64,000 bases of DNA from Neocallimastix lanati (nom. inval.) (lineage: Eukaryota > Neocallimastigomycota > Neocallimastigomycetes > Neocallimastigales > Neocallimastigaceae), in the NCBI GenBank assembly GCA_016946835.1, contig JACVTC010000029.1:333501-397500 (forward strand). The letters run 5' to 3'. The notes under the pieces are model-generated. The model did no database searches. It saw only the letters and a program-made list of their open reading frames with translations, and was not told the origin of the DNA. The stretch's first letter is position 1. Each line of letters opens with the position of its first letter. Made by a program: the position numbers and the translations under genes. Of the stretch, positions 10,863-25,175 are shown in pieces.

Positions 10863-11846
10863 TTATAATTCACCAGCTTCAGATGCTTTCTTTGGTTTTT
10901 CAGTTTTTTCTTCGGCCTTCTCTTCGGTTTTTTCTTCGACTTTTTCTTCCTTTTCTTTTTCAGCATTATCCTCTTTCGTATCATCTACTTCTTCTACCTT
11001 TTCCTTCTTTTCTTTGTTTTCTTGAGCTTCTTGTTCTCTCTTTTCATTTTCTTCTTTTTGAACTTCTTTAAGAATTTCATTATAATTTATATTTTTACTA
11101 TTTTCAGCACTAGCATTGGCATTTTTATTAGATTCTTTCATAGCTTCTTGCTTACGTGCATCAAATTCTTTATAACAATCAATATCAATATCACGTAAAG
11201 GTAAAATTCTTCCTAAAAAGGATGTTTCAGCACTGTCCTTACGAAGGGATTTATAGAATTCTTCTCTTTCTTTGAAAATATCATGGTAATAATATGGACA
11301 TTCACCACATAGAGAATCTTCCGTCCAATTAACTACTGGCTTTCTTTCTTCTTTTTCAAATAATTCATCCATGACGACTTCACAGTATTTGTCATGCAAT
11401 TTATCTTTAGCACAAAGAATAGAATTTACAGATGATAAAAAGTACATATCGTAAATCATTTCTTTTGGAGCATTACTACCACAAGCTTTAACCATTGGAC
11501 TACCGAGTCTTAAATATTTTGTTAAACATGAAGAACAGAAATAATCACGGTTTTTAAGGTCCATAGTATAATCACCTTTATAGCCATTTTCGTCAGCATA
11601 TTCTTTACTATAAGTACATTTAGGATCTTTTTCTATATCAGAATAGACTGATTGTAACAATTGATAACCTTGTTCGCATTGTTCTTTTGTTCTATGACCA
11701 GTATCAATTTTTGGTTCTTTGAAGGCCTTTTCTGCTTCTTCTTTAAAATTAACATTTTCATTGGTATTTTCTTCTGACTTTGTTTCATCTGCTAAAGAAA
11801 AAGTAACAAAAGCAGAACAAACCAATAAAATTTTTAAGAATTTCAT
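10863..11846 (-). CDS. Secreted cysteine-rich protein with charged C-terminal tail
   Basis: Single-exon 327-residue protein of no recognised family. Residues 1-19 (MKFLKILLVCSAFVTFSLA) are a clear signal peptide with cleavage likely before DE. The mature Cys-rich region (about residues 55-230) has ten cysteines, including two CxxC pairs (CSSC and CGEC), an even number compatible with five disulphides, plus Asn-glycosylation sequons NWT and NAS. From about residue 240 the chain becomes a Lys/Glu-rich, probably helical tail with EKxEEK-type repeats ending in AGEL. That ending is only loosely reminiscent of an ER-retention signal and is not counted as one. It is likely secreted, wall-associated or lumenal. 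Codon use resembles the neighbours. No function is inferred. Confidence 0.85.
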   Translation of the reverse strand: MKFLKILLVCSAFVTFSLADETKSEENTNENVNFKEEAEKAFKEPKIDTGHRTKEQCEQGYQLLQSVYSDIEKDPKCTYSKEYADENGYKGDYTMDLKNRDYFCSSCLTKYLRLGSPMVKACGSNAPKEMIYDMYFLSSVNSILCAKDKLHDKYCEVVMDELFEKEERKPVVNWTEDSLCGECPYYYHDIFKEREEFYKSLRKDSAETSFLGRILPLRDIDIDCYKEFDARKQEAMKESNKNANASAENSKNINYNEILKEVQKEENEKREQEAQENKEKKEKVEEVDDTKEDNAEKEKEEKVEEKTEEKAEEKTEKPKKASEAGEL

Positions 11847-11972
11847 TTTGTTATACTATACTTTATTAAAATAATATTAAATTTTATATATATTAATACT
11901 TTTTAAAATTTTTTTTTAATTTTTTTTTTTTAATTATTATTATTAATATTATTATCATATTATCATCAATAT

Positions 11973-12003
<31 letters not shown>

Positions 12004-14363
12004 TGTTTAGTAATATACATATATATTTATTAATAATTAAAATATTAAATATTTGAAATTTAATTAGTATAAAGTATTTATAATCAATTTCTGTTTCTTT
12101 ATTTTTGTTTATTTAAAATATTTGAATTGTACCAAATAATTTTTAGTTAATCTTCTTATAATTCAAATATAATTATTATAAAATTATAAACTTTACATTC
12201 AAAATGAATCTATGCTTATGTATATATTTATATATATATTTGCTTTATTTTTTTGATTTGTCTTGTTTTGTTTGTTTTGTTTTTCAGTTACATTGTAATT
12301 TATTACTTTGGAGCAGAGTAATTAATTTATTTTTAATTATTTTCTTTTTTAATACTATTTTTTAGTCATAATAATTCTTCTGCAATTTATCTATTCAAAA
12401 TTAAAATCAAACAAATCCATTTTTTATATAATTATTATTTATATTATTACTTACATTTTTATATAAATAAATTTATATAAAAATTTAAATAAAGATATTT
12501 TCGCTTTATATATTTAAAATTTAAAAAAAAATAATGAATATTTGAACATTTTGAATTATATAGATTTTTAATAATTTTTTAATAAATAATTTATATTAAA
12601 TCAAAATTAATTATAAATATATAAATAGTAATAATATTATATTTAATATATAATAAATACGATTTCTTGTATATTATTATTCCAAAATAAAATTAATATT
12701 TAAATTTGAATATCAATTTAATTTTAATATATATTATGATTACATAAATTTTCATTTATTGAACTGTTTTAAAAAAAGGTTATTGTGTATTTAATTACTT
12801 GCTTTTTTTTTTTTTTTTTTATAATTTTATAATATATATTATTATTATTACAATTATTGAATTCGCAAAATTTAATATAATATACTCTTAAGTTTAATCT
12901 TTATAATGAATCACTACATGTACTTTTATTATTCCTTAAATATTGTAATAATAATTACAATAATTATTATATTAATAGTACATGGAAGTTATTTTTTGTG
13001 GATACAATATTAAATATTTCAGTTCAAATCTTGATAGTAAAAGAAATTGAAATAAATATGAATAAAGCCTATTTTTCTTTGTATAATTATTATGATTTCT
13101 TCATTAATATATAAGAGATTCATAAAGAAAAAATAATTATTGATAATTATAAAAAATACAGCTATGCATAATAAACTATTTGTTTTATTAAATAAAAATC
13201 TTATTGCTAAGCTTATGGTATAAAATATAATTCATATATTAATTGGTATTTTAATTAATCTAATATTATTTAATAAAATTTTATAATTTATGCTTATTAA
13301 AAACAAGAAAAAAATAAAATTATAACGGAACAATTCTTTATTAAAAGTATGATATAAATATATTTTCTTTAATACAATATATAATATAATATAATATAAT
13401 ATAATGTAATACAATATATAATAATTTAAATATTGAAAAAAGGATACATCAATTCTCCATGAATATATTTATAGCATGACACATAATAAATTTATTTATT
13501 ATATGTTATTATATGTATATAGAAAACTTTAAAAAATAATAATTTTAAATATATATATATAAAAAAAAAGTTTATGTACCAAACTTTAAATATTTTATAT
13601 TCATAAATTTAATTTTAATAGAATATTGATATAAAATAATATAGTTTAAAATCCAATAAAATTCCATATTATTAAATTTTGTATATTTATTTACTATTAT
13701 CATTTATAATTTATTTAAAATTATTATTTATTTATAAATACCATTGCTATGTTTGTCAATGTAGTATTAATAAATATATATCCAAAAAAAAAAATTAATA
13801 ATAAAATAAAAATAAACACCGCGTGTGGATTAATTTAAAAAATAAAACAATATTTTTTTATATTCTGAAAATGACAATAAATATCATTAAAATATAATAA
13901 ATTAAGTTTATTTTTTCTTAATAAACTATAATAATTTACTTATAAGATATAAAGAGATATATGTCATACATCAATAATTAATTTTCATGTATTAATCAAA
14001 AGTATCTTCTTTTTTTTAAAATTAAATTTAATATTTTACAAAGTTTGAGTATATATTAAAATATAATAAATATATAAATAAATATATATATATAGATTTT
14101 TTAATTTAAAGATAAAATAATAGTTTTATATATAAGTTATAAAATAATTTTCATAATTGTTTTATATTTAATGGAAAAAAATTTTAATACATAATATTGA
14201 TAATACATGTATATATGTTAGCTATTATTATTACCTGAGAATGGATTATCCACCGATAATGTCATAAAATTTTTATTAACATTCTTTATATCTATCTCTA
14301 CTTGGAATATCACTCTCTAATCTAATTATTATAATATAAATACTTCAATATTATTATTTTTAT

Positions 14364-14425
<62 letters not shown>

Positions 14426-14918
14426 GTATTTATAATAATCGTAACCACTTTTTTTCTGGGTTATCAAATTTATTAATTATTTAATTACTATATGAAAAAC
14501 ATAATAAAAAATAATTAATTCTTCTAAATACAAAATATATAGTAAATATTATATTAAATATATTAAATATATTATTAATGATTATCAAGATATCATGTAC
14601 ATTAACAATAAAAATGAAATTTTCTTTGGCTTCAATACTTTGGTTTATATGTATTTTTATTATAATACCTACTTATATTTATTAATATTATTGTGTTAAT
14701 ATTTATAGTTTATAATTATTACTTTTCTCTAAGTTGATTTACTAATGTATATGACTTTTATAATTTTAAAATATTATAGTAATTCATTCTCTTTATTAAT
14801 ATCAGTTGAAAAATGTATATAAAGATTTTAATTTTTTTTATTTTTATTTTTATTTTTGTAAAAATTTTTTTATGAACTTTTTTTATATGTAATATTTATT
14901 AATATATAATATAATGAA

Positions 14919-14958
<40 letters not shown>

Positions 14959-15340
14959 AAATAAATAGATTAATTAATCATTTAATTAAAAATTTTTTTC
15001 TTAAAAAAAATAATAAATAATAAAAGAATAAAAATAAAAACTTTATTATTAAATATTATAATTTATTAATATAAATATATATATGGTTAGTTATAAATAG
15101 AGATTAAGTAATACAAAATATATAAAATATTAATATTTATACTTTATAATAAATTAAAATTAAATATAAATTTATAATCGAAAAAAAAAAAAAAAAAAAA
15201 AAAAGATATATGATAAAAGAAAAGAAAATAAATTAAGATGAAATCATAATAAAAAATGTATAAAAAAATAGATAAATATATATTCTCTAATTTTATAATA
15301 TATATAATATAATAATTAAGATCTATATTTCAAATTTAAG
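11847..15340. other. Long A/T-rich intergenic region
   Basis: About 3.5 kb between divergently transcribed genes. It contains dinucleotide TA runs followed by long T runs (14370-14426), an (AAAT)n tract at about 14915-14960 and a poly-A run near 15180-15204. A slightly less A/T-rich patch at about 14230-14325 (CCTGAGAATGGATTATCC...) has no readable protein or RNA similarity. No tRNA-like cloverleaf was found. Confidence 0.5.
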
Positions 15341-15800
15341 ATGGCAGCTAAAAAAAAAAATGGAAATAAGAAAGGAAATAAAAAATCCACAAATAATGCA
15401 AAAGAACATGAATTTACACCTTCTGAGGTTTCCCTTATTATGACATATTTATTGTAAATAACTAATTTTTTTTTTTTTTATTTTAATATACATATAAATA
15501 TATTTTTATTAATAAAGATTTGTTTTATATATTTAATTATACTTTTATTAAAGGGTTTATTCAAAATCAAAATCGTTAATGTTTTTTAAAAAAACATATA
15601 AAGAACTGTAAGACGGTTTTAAATTTAAATTTATTAATATAATGAATTATAATCAATTAAATATAGAATATTTTCAATTTATAGAAAAATTTATATATAT
15701 TAATGTATTTTTTTTATATATATGCATATAAATTTTAGAAAAGAAGATGTGAAAAAAGAAACTTTGAATTTGAATTCAGAACAAAAACAAAATGTAACCC

Positions 15801-15832
<32 letters not shown>

Positions 15833-16327
15833 ATTTTCAAATAATATAAAAGATAAAATTATTATAATTAGTAAATATAGTGAAATATTTAATTAAATAA
15901 TTATAAAAATATAATTATTAAATAGTATTAATTTCTATTTTTTAAATAAAAGTATGAATATGTTCGAGCATTACAAGAAATAAATGATCAATTATTAGGT
16001 GAAATTACAGATAATAATATATCTAAAAAATTACCAATATATATGAGTATGAATGAAGCATTTCATTCTTCATGGAAACTTCAAAATGATGAATTAACTA
16101 ATAATAGAAATGAAGCTATTAAACATAAAAAAAGAATTAAATCAAAAGAATCAAATACTGAAAAAACTATAAGAAATATGTATAAATACAAATATGAGGA
16201 ACAAGTACGAACTTTGGATCGAAGTATACAAGAGACAATAGAAAAAATAATTGGTAATAATAGATAATTAATTAAATAATTAAATAAACTAAACTAAAAT
16301 ATTATAATATATAATATAATATTATAT

Positions 16328-16397
<70 letters not shown>

Positions 16398-17902
16398 GAA
16401 ATGAGAAAATATTCAGTAAAATTGAATAAAGAAGAAAAAGATTTAGATAATCAAATAGCAACAATTAAATCGAAATTAAATCAAAAATTAGATGGAAAAG
16501 TAAAAGAACTTAATGAAACATACGCAACCTTAATTGAACAAAATAAAAATGAGATAAAATATCTTTACGAATCAAATAATAGAAGTGCTGCTGTTTCAAA
16601 ACGATTTGCTGAAGAAAAAATGTGTAATATTGAAGATACCGCAAATATGGTATATTTAAAACAATATTAATTTCAACTTTTAGATAAATAAATATTTTAA
16701 AAAGAATTAATTTGATAATTATATTTAATATTAAAAATTTATATTACATATTACATTTCATATTGATAATAAATAAATAAATAAATAATAAATAAATAAA
16801 TAAATAATAAATAAATAAATAAATATATATATATTTTTAATTTCAGATGCAATTTGAATCATTATCTAATAAAAAGAAAAATATATATTTAAGAAATAAG
16901 TATCTTCATCAACTATACACATCAATTCTAGAAAATATTCAACAATTGCATAATTATAATATCAGATTGGCAAAAGAAAATGAAATCTTAATTAATCATT
17001 GTATTAATATAGATTATAATGGAAAATACTTAAATTATGATGAAAATAAATTAAAAGAAGACATTATGTTATCTTCTAAATCTTTGAATAAAAATAATGA
17101 TGAAATAAAAAAGATTAATTATGAAAAAGTTTCATCAACAATTGAATCTATAATAAATGAAGAATTTAATGAAAATAAATTAAATTCAGAAAATGTTAAA
17201 TCAGGCAATTTTGATGAAAATAAAGAAGAAAATAATATTAATATGGATTTATATGAACGTAGTGAAGAAAAAAATAATAGTACTAATGCTAGTTCACATG
17301 ATAATATAAATTTTAATAACCATATATTAGAAGAAACTGAAATCAAAAGAAATGAAGAGGATGAAGAATTAAAATCACAAGAAGTAATGAAATTAAGTAA
17401 GGAAGAGTTATTAGAACAAAAAAAAGCAATATATGATGATAATGATAATTCGAAATCTTCTTCAACTATTAATTATAATGATATGAGTAATACTGATAAT
17501 AATAAAGGTATTGGAAATACAGATAATTATGATAATAATATTGATATTAGAAATAGTAACTGTAATATAAAAAGTGACATTTCTGATGTTAATTCTGTAA
17601 ATAATTCCAAATTAAATGTGTTACATAATAATCATAATAATGATGATGATAAGGATAGTCAAATTGAATGTATTAGTAATAGCAACTACAACAACAACAA
17701 TAATAATAATACGGATAATAATATTTCAAGTAATATAAATAATAAAGATAATAACGATATTGATAATAATCAGATTGATAATAATCAGATTGATTATAAT
17801 AACAATATAAGTAATGAGAAAGAAAATGTAAATAATGAAGAAGATGATGAATTAATATTTACACTACTAAAAAAAAAAGGTAATGAAAGTTTTTACATTT
17901 AA
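15341..17902 (+). CDS. Lys/Asn-rich coiled-coil protein, possibly flagellum-related
   Basis: Six exons with matching phases: about 15341-15453, 15556-15608, 15739-15797, 15953-16253, 16398-16651 and 16847 to 17878 or 17902. The protein starts MAAKKKNGNKKGNKKS. A helical, heptad-rich middle follows (YEYVRALQEINDQLL, LNKEEKDLDNQIATIKSKL, FAEEKMCNIEDTANM, LHQLYTSILENIQQLHN). The last exon ends in an Asn/Asp-rich low-complexity tail. The basic Lys/Gly start and helix layout vaguely recall BBOF1/DUF4515 basal-body coiled-coil proteins, but this is a weak resemblance. The final exon either stops at 17902 or uses a donor at 17879 (AAAG|GTAATG) to join the segment at 18160 in phase. The intron before exon 5 carries an (AAT)n run. 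Confidence 0.7.
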
Positions 17903-17979
17903 AGATTTTTTTATACTAAATATTAAATTTATATTAATATAATTAAAAAATAAATAAATAAATAAATAAATAAATAAAT

Positions 17980-18134
<155 letters not shown>

Positions 18135-18159
18135 TTACCTAATATTAAAATATATTAGA

Positions 18160-19560
18160 AATGAGGCAAAAAGATTATATAAATGAATCATTATCATATC
18201 CTGAAGACAAGATCGATAATAATATATATTCCAAATATAAATTAAAACGTTTTAAGTTTACTTCACCCAATGATATATATAAAAACTTAAATTTAGATGG
18301 AGACGATAAAAACATGTGTACACGTTTAGTTAAATTAACAAATTTTAAGCTAAATTCTTTAGAACAGTATCAAAAAAAGATGGATAAAATGGATACTTAC
18401 ATGATTGTTAAGAGATATCTTGATATTATGAATAAACAAACTAAAAAAGAAGAAGAATTACAGAATAAAATTAAATGGAAAATCAAAAAACCTGAATACC
18501 CAAAACAATCATTTTTATCAGAAAAAATTGAAATAACTAATGATTCAATCAATGAAAAAAAAACTGATAATTATTATGACTTTATAGATGTTAATGATAT
18601 TACTAAAATCGATGATATTAATCGCTTAACTGAATTGACAATTGCATCAGATGATTATTATAGAAAATTTAATGACATTTACAAGAGAAAAGAAAAATCT
18701 AATTATCGTAATACTCCAAATCTTCGTTTGTATAATAAACATTATGGTCACTTAGTCGATTTTAAAAAAATGGATATTGAAGATCATAATATTAATTCTG
18801 AAAAAGATAAAAATAAGTATGAGAAATAAAAATAAAAAAAATTTTTAATTACTTTATATAAATATTTATTTTATTTTTTTTTTTTTTTAAATATATATAT
18901 ATATATATTAAAATATATTAATTAAATAAAATATATAGAAGTGAATATGTAACAAAGGCTCTTTTGGATGAAAATGAAATTGAGAGATTAGAATTAAAAA
19001 AAAAATTACATAAAGAAAAATTATATAATGATAAATTAATAAGTTATCCTGTGATGTCAATATCTGATAAAGCTATTGTTCAATATAAAAAAAGAAAAGA
19101 ATTTAATGATATTGATATACAAAGGCTTTTAAATTATAAGATTTCAAAGACCAAAAAGTATAAACCAGAAATTCATAGTATTACTCATTATAATAATATA
19201 AATGATATTATAGAGAATAGAGGAAAGAAAGAAGATATTCTCTTAAGTTCATATAGTAATTTAATCAAAGAAAATAATAAGATATTAGATGAAAAAGATA
19301 CAAACCTTTATGATTCAAATGGAAAATATAAAAATATTTTAAATACTATTGATCCATATAAAAAATATTGTAAGTTAGATCCTATAATTGAATTTGAAAT
19401 TAATAAAGCTCTAAAAGATAAAACATTTAAAAATAATGAGTTCTTTTGGTTTAAAAGTGAAAAGAAACCCATAAAAAAAATTGATATTATGAATGATGAA
19501 AAAAGGGAATCATTTGTACCAGAATTAATGAAAAAATCAAAAATTATAAAACCATCATAA
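18160..19560 (+). CDS. Hypothetical charged protein (or 3' exons of the preceding gene)
   Basis: Two coding segments, 18160-18813 and about 18942-19560, joined by an intron with donor AA|GTATGA and acceptor TATAG, in phase (…DKNK / SEYVTKALLDENEIE…). Total is about 420 residues. It begins MRQKDYINESLSYPEDK if translated from its own ATG at 18161. The base just after the upstream acceptor (ATTAG|AA ATG) also fits the phase-1 donor at 17879, so it may be the end of one long protein with the upstream exons. The sequence is rich in Lys, Asp and Ile with helical stretches (TRLVKLTNFKLNSLEQYQ, YKKRKEFNDIDIQRLLNYKI). No domain was recognised and no function is proposed. Confidence 0.7.
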
Positions 19561-20147
19561 TAAAAATTTTTTAATTATACTTTAATTATATAAAGAGACT
19601 ATCATTTGTAAAATATTATATCTTAAAATAATCATAAAATAATTTCAAATCAATTATAAAAAATAATATATTTTTAATTTTTGTTTAAAATTATGTAATT
19701 TTATTGTATTTATAAAAAACATTTTTTTTTATCTAAAAAGTATTTGTATAATTTCAGTTATAAAATAGAGAAAGAAAAAAATAAATACAATTATAATAAA
19801 TTCAAGGAAAACAGTGAAAATAAAATTATAATTTGAAAAAAAAAATGAAAATATATTACATTGTATTAAATAATAAAATAATTAAAATAAAACTCTATAT
19901 ATGTATACGTATATATATAAATATAAATATTTATAAGTTATTAAAATATATTAAATAATTAAAAAAATATTATTTATGTGATTAATAAAAAATATAAAAA
20001 TATAAATAAAAATAATAATAGTTTTAAAATTGAATTTTATTTTTTTATTTTTTTATTTTTTATTTTTTTTTTTTATAAAAAAAAAAAAAAATAATTGAAA
20101 ATATTTATTTCTAATGTAAAATTAAGAATAAGGAATTAAAACTATAA
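19561..20147. other. A/T-rich gap between convergent genes
   Basis: Separates two convergent genes. It contains only A/T-rich sequence with T- and A-homopolymers near 20040-20095. Terminator or poly-A signals cannot be singled out at this composition. Confidence 0.5.
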
Positions 20148-23100
20148 TTAATAGTTTCTGTAATTAGGTTGTTGGTTGGAATTATAATGAGTATTAAATC
20201 CTCCATTATCCTCCATCATATTCATATTTTTAGTAGAAACTGGATACATTTGTTCTTGACTACTCATTTGATAGAAATTGTTATTATTTAGTGATTGATA
20301 TGAATGTGATAACTGTGTTTGCATATTATTGGTTGGTTGATGAATGGTATTAAATTGATTAATATTTAAATTATTATTAAATTGTGATGAATTGAGACTT
20401 CCCATACTATTTCTATTATTTAATTGATTAATTGGTTGTGAATTATTAATTAAGACATTTCTATTGTATTCTTGTTGCGTCATATTATTATTTAAAGTAT
20501 GATTATATTGAGATGAGTCCATTACACTATTATTTATTGAATTATTATTTGAACTATTATTTTTATTAATGAATTCTTCATTTATCGATAGATTTGAATT
20601 ATATTGCTGTGATATATTAGAATTACTACTTCTCTGACTGAATTGCTGTGGTTGATTCATATTCATATAAGAATTACTATTTCTATTACTGTCACTTAAT
20701 TGATATTGATCTATATTTATATTATTATTACCATTTCTGTAACTTAATTGCGGTGGTTGATTCATGTTCATATTAGAATTACTATTTCTGTTACTGTTGC
20801 TTATTTGTGGTTGACTCATATTTATATTAGAGTTACTACTTCTGTTACTATATTGTTGTGGTTGACCCATATTTATATTGGAGTTACTACTTCTGTTACT
20901 ATATTGTTGTGGTTGATTCATATTTATATTGGAGTTACTACTTCTGTTACTATATTGTTGTGGTTGATTCATATTTATATTGGAGTTACTACTTCTGTTA
21001 CTATATTGTTGTGGTTGACCCATATTTATATTGGAATTACTACTTCTATTACTATATTGTTGTGGTTGGCCCATATTCATATTAGAGTTAATATTTCTAT
21101 TACTATTACTTATTTGTTGCTGACTCATATTAATATTATTAAAGCTATTACTTATATTCCTATTTAATTGTTGATTGCTACTTAGGCTATTATTACTTGA
21201 TTGCATTTGTCCTATATTCATATTTGAATTATTACCTCCATTTCTATATTGTTGTTGTTGGTTCATACTGGAGTTACTACTTCTATTACTATATTGCCTT
21301 TGTTGATTCATATTTGAATTGCTATTACTATTTGAATGTGCTAATCTACTAAATGAATTATTTATGTTATTATAAGATGAATGAACTGATTGATTGTAAT
21401 TTTGATTACTATTGTTATTACTATTATTAGAATATGAATTTTGTTGTTGTTCATTGTAATTTATATTATTGAAAGAGGAATGATTGCTATTACTATTTGA
21501 AATACTATTACTACGACTATTTTGTTGCATTGGATTATTATTTATATTCATATTATTCATTTGATATGAAAGATCATTTTCAGAATTATCTATACTACCA
21601 GGACGATCAATATTATTAATTGAGTTACTATTAATTTGTTGACTATTAATACCATTATTAGATGAATAAATTCCATTATTTATATTATTAATTGAACCAG
21701 AATTTCCACGAGAATGTTGCTGTAAGTTATTATTACTATTTGATACACTATTACTACTATGAATACTTTGGTTACTTCTTCTAAATTGTGGTGGTACATT
21801 TCTATAATTATTATTAATTGAACTATTCGAATTACTTGAATATCTATTTTGCCCTGTGAATGAATTATTAGACTGGTCATAAGTATTTAGATCATCATTA
21901 GTGAAATTATTCATTGGTTGATTATTATAATTATTATTATTCATATTATTAGAATAATTATTTTGATCATTATAAGTAAAGTTTTGATCATAGTTTTGAT
22001 TATCATAATTATTATTACCGACATAATTATTTTGCATTACATTTTGATTTGATCTTGAATTATATAATGGAGGTAAATTATTGTTATTATTAATATTATT
22101 GTTACTACTATTCATTCTATTTTCTGGATAAGTTGATACCTTTTTGGCTTTTAATGATAAATTACTGTTTGAGGTTGAATTTTGTGAACCCTCATAGTAT
22201 TCAGATCTACCATTTGAAGAATTTATTGTATTATTAATTTCATTAATATTAGGTTGTTGTTGTGGTGTTATACCATTATACATTTCATTCATAGAATTTC
22301 TTATGCTATTGTTATTACTACCTTTTTCAATTGAAGATATACTATTAATAATATTTTGATTTTGAATTGGTTCATTTTCATTATTCATGAGACTTGACAT
22401 ACTATTTGATTGAGATTTTCTAGTAGGAGAATACATTGCTTTTTGTTCTCCATTATTATCATTATCATTACCTTCATTAACATTTTGATATATTGAATAT
22501 TGTTGTCCATTACCTCCATTTCTAAATACTGTTTGACTTCCGCCGACTTGATATCCAGTATGATTAATGCTATTATTACTTCCCATATTATTATTACTTC
22601 CCATATTATTATTACTTCCAATACTATTATTACTTCTCATGTTATAGTTACTTCCCATACTATTGTTACTTCTCATGTTATAGTTACTTCCCATACTATT
22701 ATTACTTCCCATGTTATTATTATTTCTCATATTATTGTTACTTCCTATATTATTGTTACTTCCCATATTATTGTTACTTCCCATATTATTGTTACTTCCC
22801 ATATTATTGTTACTTCCCATATTATTGTTACTTCCCATATTATTGTTACTTTGCATGTTATAGTTATTTCCCATATTATTGTTACTTCCCATATTATTGT
22901 TACTTTGCATGTTATAGTTATTTCCCATATTATTGTTACTTCCTATATTATTATTACTTCCTATGCTATTGTTACTTCCCATATTATTGTTACTTCCCAT
23001 ATTATAATTAATTCCAACATAATTATTACTTCCTATGTTATAACTTCCCATATTGTTGTTATTTAAATTATTAAAGCTATTATTAATACTTCCGTTTCCA

Positions 23101-24499
23101 CTGTTATTTCCACTATTATTATTAAAAGATCTTTTTCCTATTCCTGAATATGTTGCTAGAGGAACTCTAGGTGGTAATCCAGAGTTTAGCTCATTATTAC
23201 TACCATCTTCAAAAGTATTTTGAGTGTTTGATTGATATAGATGTTCATTACAACTAATAGATACTCTTTTTGGACCACTATAATAATCAGTAGGAATATA
23301 ATTATTAGAACTTTTAAGAATAGAGGCTCTTCTTTGAGAATTAATATTTCTATTATAGGATGGACGAGCTATATCTTGACTTCCATAACTAGTACCTCTA
23401 TTCAATTGGGTCAAAGAATTATTTCCACTACTACATACTGTACTTAATTTTCTTCCATAGACATGCTCGTCATATTCACTTAGTTCTTCTGCATCAAATA
23501 ATTCATGGGCTTCTTGGAAATCAAATTCAATTGGAATATCTTGATATTGTTGATATTCATTAATTAAATCAGTAACGTTGTTATGGGCTTCTGTAAATTC
23601 CATTTCATCTAAACCTTCACCAGTGTACCAATGTAAGAAAGCCTTTTTACGAATCATTGCACAGAACTGTTCTTCAATTCTTTTAAATGGCTCCTGTATA
23701 GCTGTTGTATTTCCAATAAACGTACTTGAAAGTCTATATGATTTAGCTGGAATATCACATACACTAATTTTTATATTATTTGGGATCCATTCTACAAAAT
23801 ATGGACTATTCTTTTCTTGTGTTTCCTTAATATGTTGCTCAATTTCTTGGGTTGATAATTCTTTTCCTCTAAACATACAAGCAGATGTCATATAACGACC
23901 ATGTAATGGATTATATGCAGTCATTAAATTTTTAACATCAAACATTTGATTTGTTAATTCTTGTATGCTTAATTTGGTATAATCTACTGAATCTTCTGGA
24001 CATAGTGGAGCTTGTCCGAGAGTAAAGAAATGTAATCTTGGAAATGGAACCATATTAACAGCTAATTTTCTTAGATCAGAATTTAACTGACCTGGGTATC
24101 TTAATGAAGTGGTAATTCCAGACATAACAACAGAAATTAAATAATTAAGATGCTGATATGATGGATTTTTAAATTGCAAAGTTCTTAAACATATATCATA
24201 AAGAGCTTCATTATCAATACAAAATGTTTCATCAGAAAACTCTGTTAATTGTTGAGTACTTAATATAGCATTGTATGGTTCTACAACTGTATCACTAACT
24301 TTTGGTGATGGAATAATACTAAAGGTACATATCATTCTATCTGGAAATTCTTCTCTAATTTTTGATAGTAATAATGTTCCAAGACCTGAACCAGTACCAC
24401 CACCTTTTTTTTATTTTTATTTTTTTTTATATGTTATATTTATAATTAATTATTAATATTGATTTATTTAAAAGATTTTGTATTATTAAAATAAATGTC

Positions 24500-24532
<33 letters not shown>

Positions 24533-25126
24533 TATTAATTTTTTAAATATTAATTTACCTAGAGAATGGGTTAATTGAAAACCTTGCATGCATTCACAAT
24601 TTTCTGCTTCTTTTCTTATAGCATCCATTATTTGATCAATTAATTCAGCACCTTCTGAATAATAACCTTTAGCCCAGTTGTTTCCAGCACCGGTACTTCC
24701 TAATAGAATTTTATATAAAATTTGATATTTTATATATTTTTATATATTTTTATATATTTATATTTTTTTTATTTAAAATTCAATAAAATTGTTAAATAGA
24801 TTATTACCGTTAATAAAGTTTCCTGGATGGAATAGTTTTCCTATAGGACCACTTTTTATTGAATCAAGAGCCCCTATATTTAATATAATATTTATTAATA
24901 TTTATTTAATAATTAATCATTTTATCTCAATATTTACTAACCTGGTTCAAGATCTATCATAATTGATCTATATATAAATTATATTTTTTTAATATAAAAC
25001 AAAACTTTAATTAATGATTCAATTATTAATACATTTATTAAATAATAAAATATATATTATATTATTATTAATATTATTATTATTATTATTCTTTTTTTTT
25101 TTTTTATTATTTATTTTTATTATTTA

Positions 25127-25175
<49 letters not shown>

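Noticed and set aside
14225-14330. Slightly GC-richer patch suggesting a gene fragment
   Set aside because: Translations on both strands give only short pieces with no recognisable motif; no RNA fold evident.
22500-23066. Plus-strand Ile/Thr/Ser/His repeat protein
   Set aside because: Antisense shadow of the 18-bp minisatellite in the beta-tubulin-like gene.
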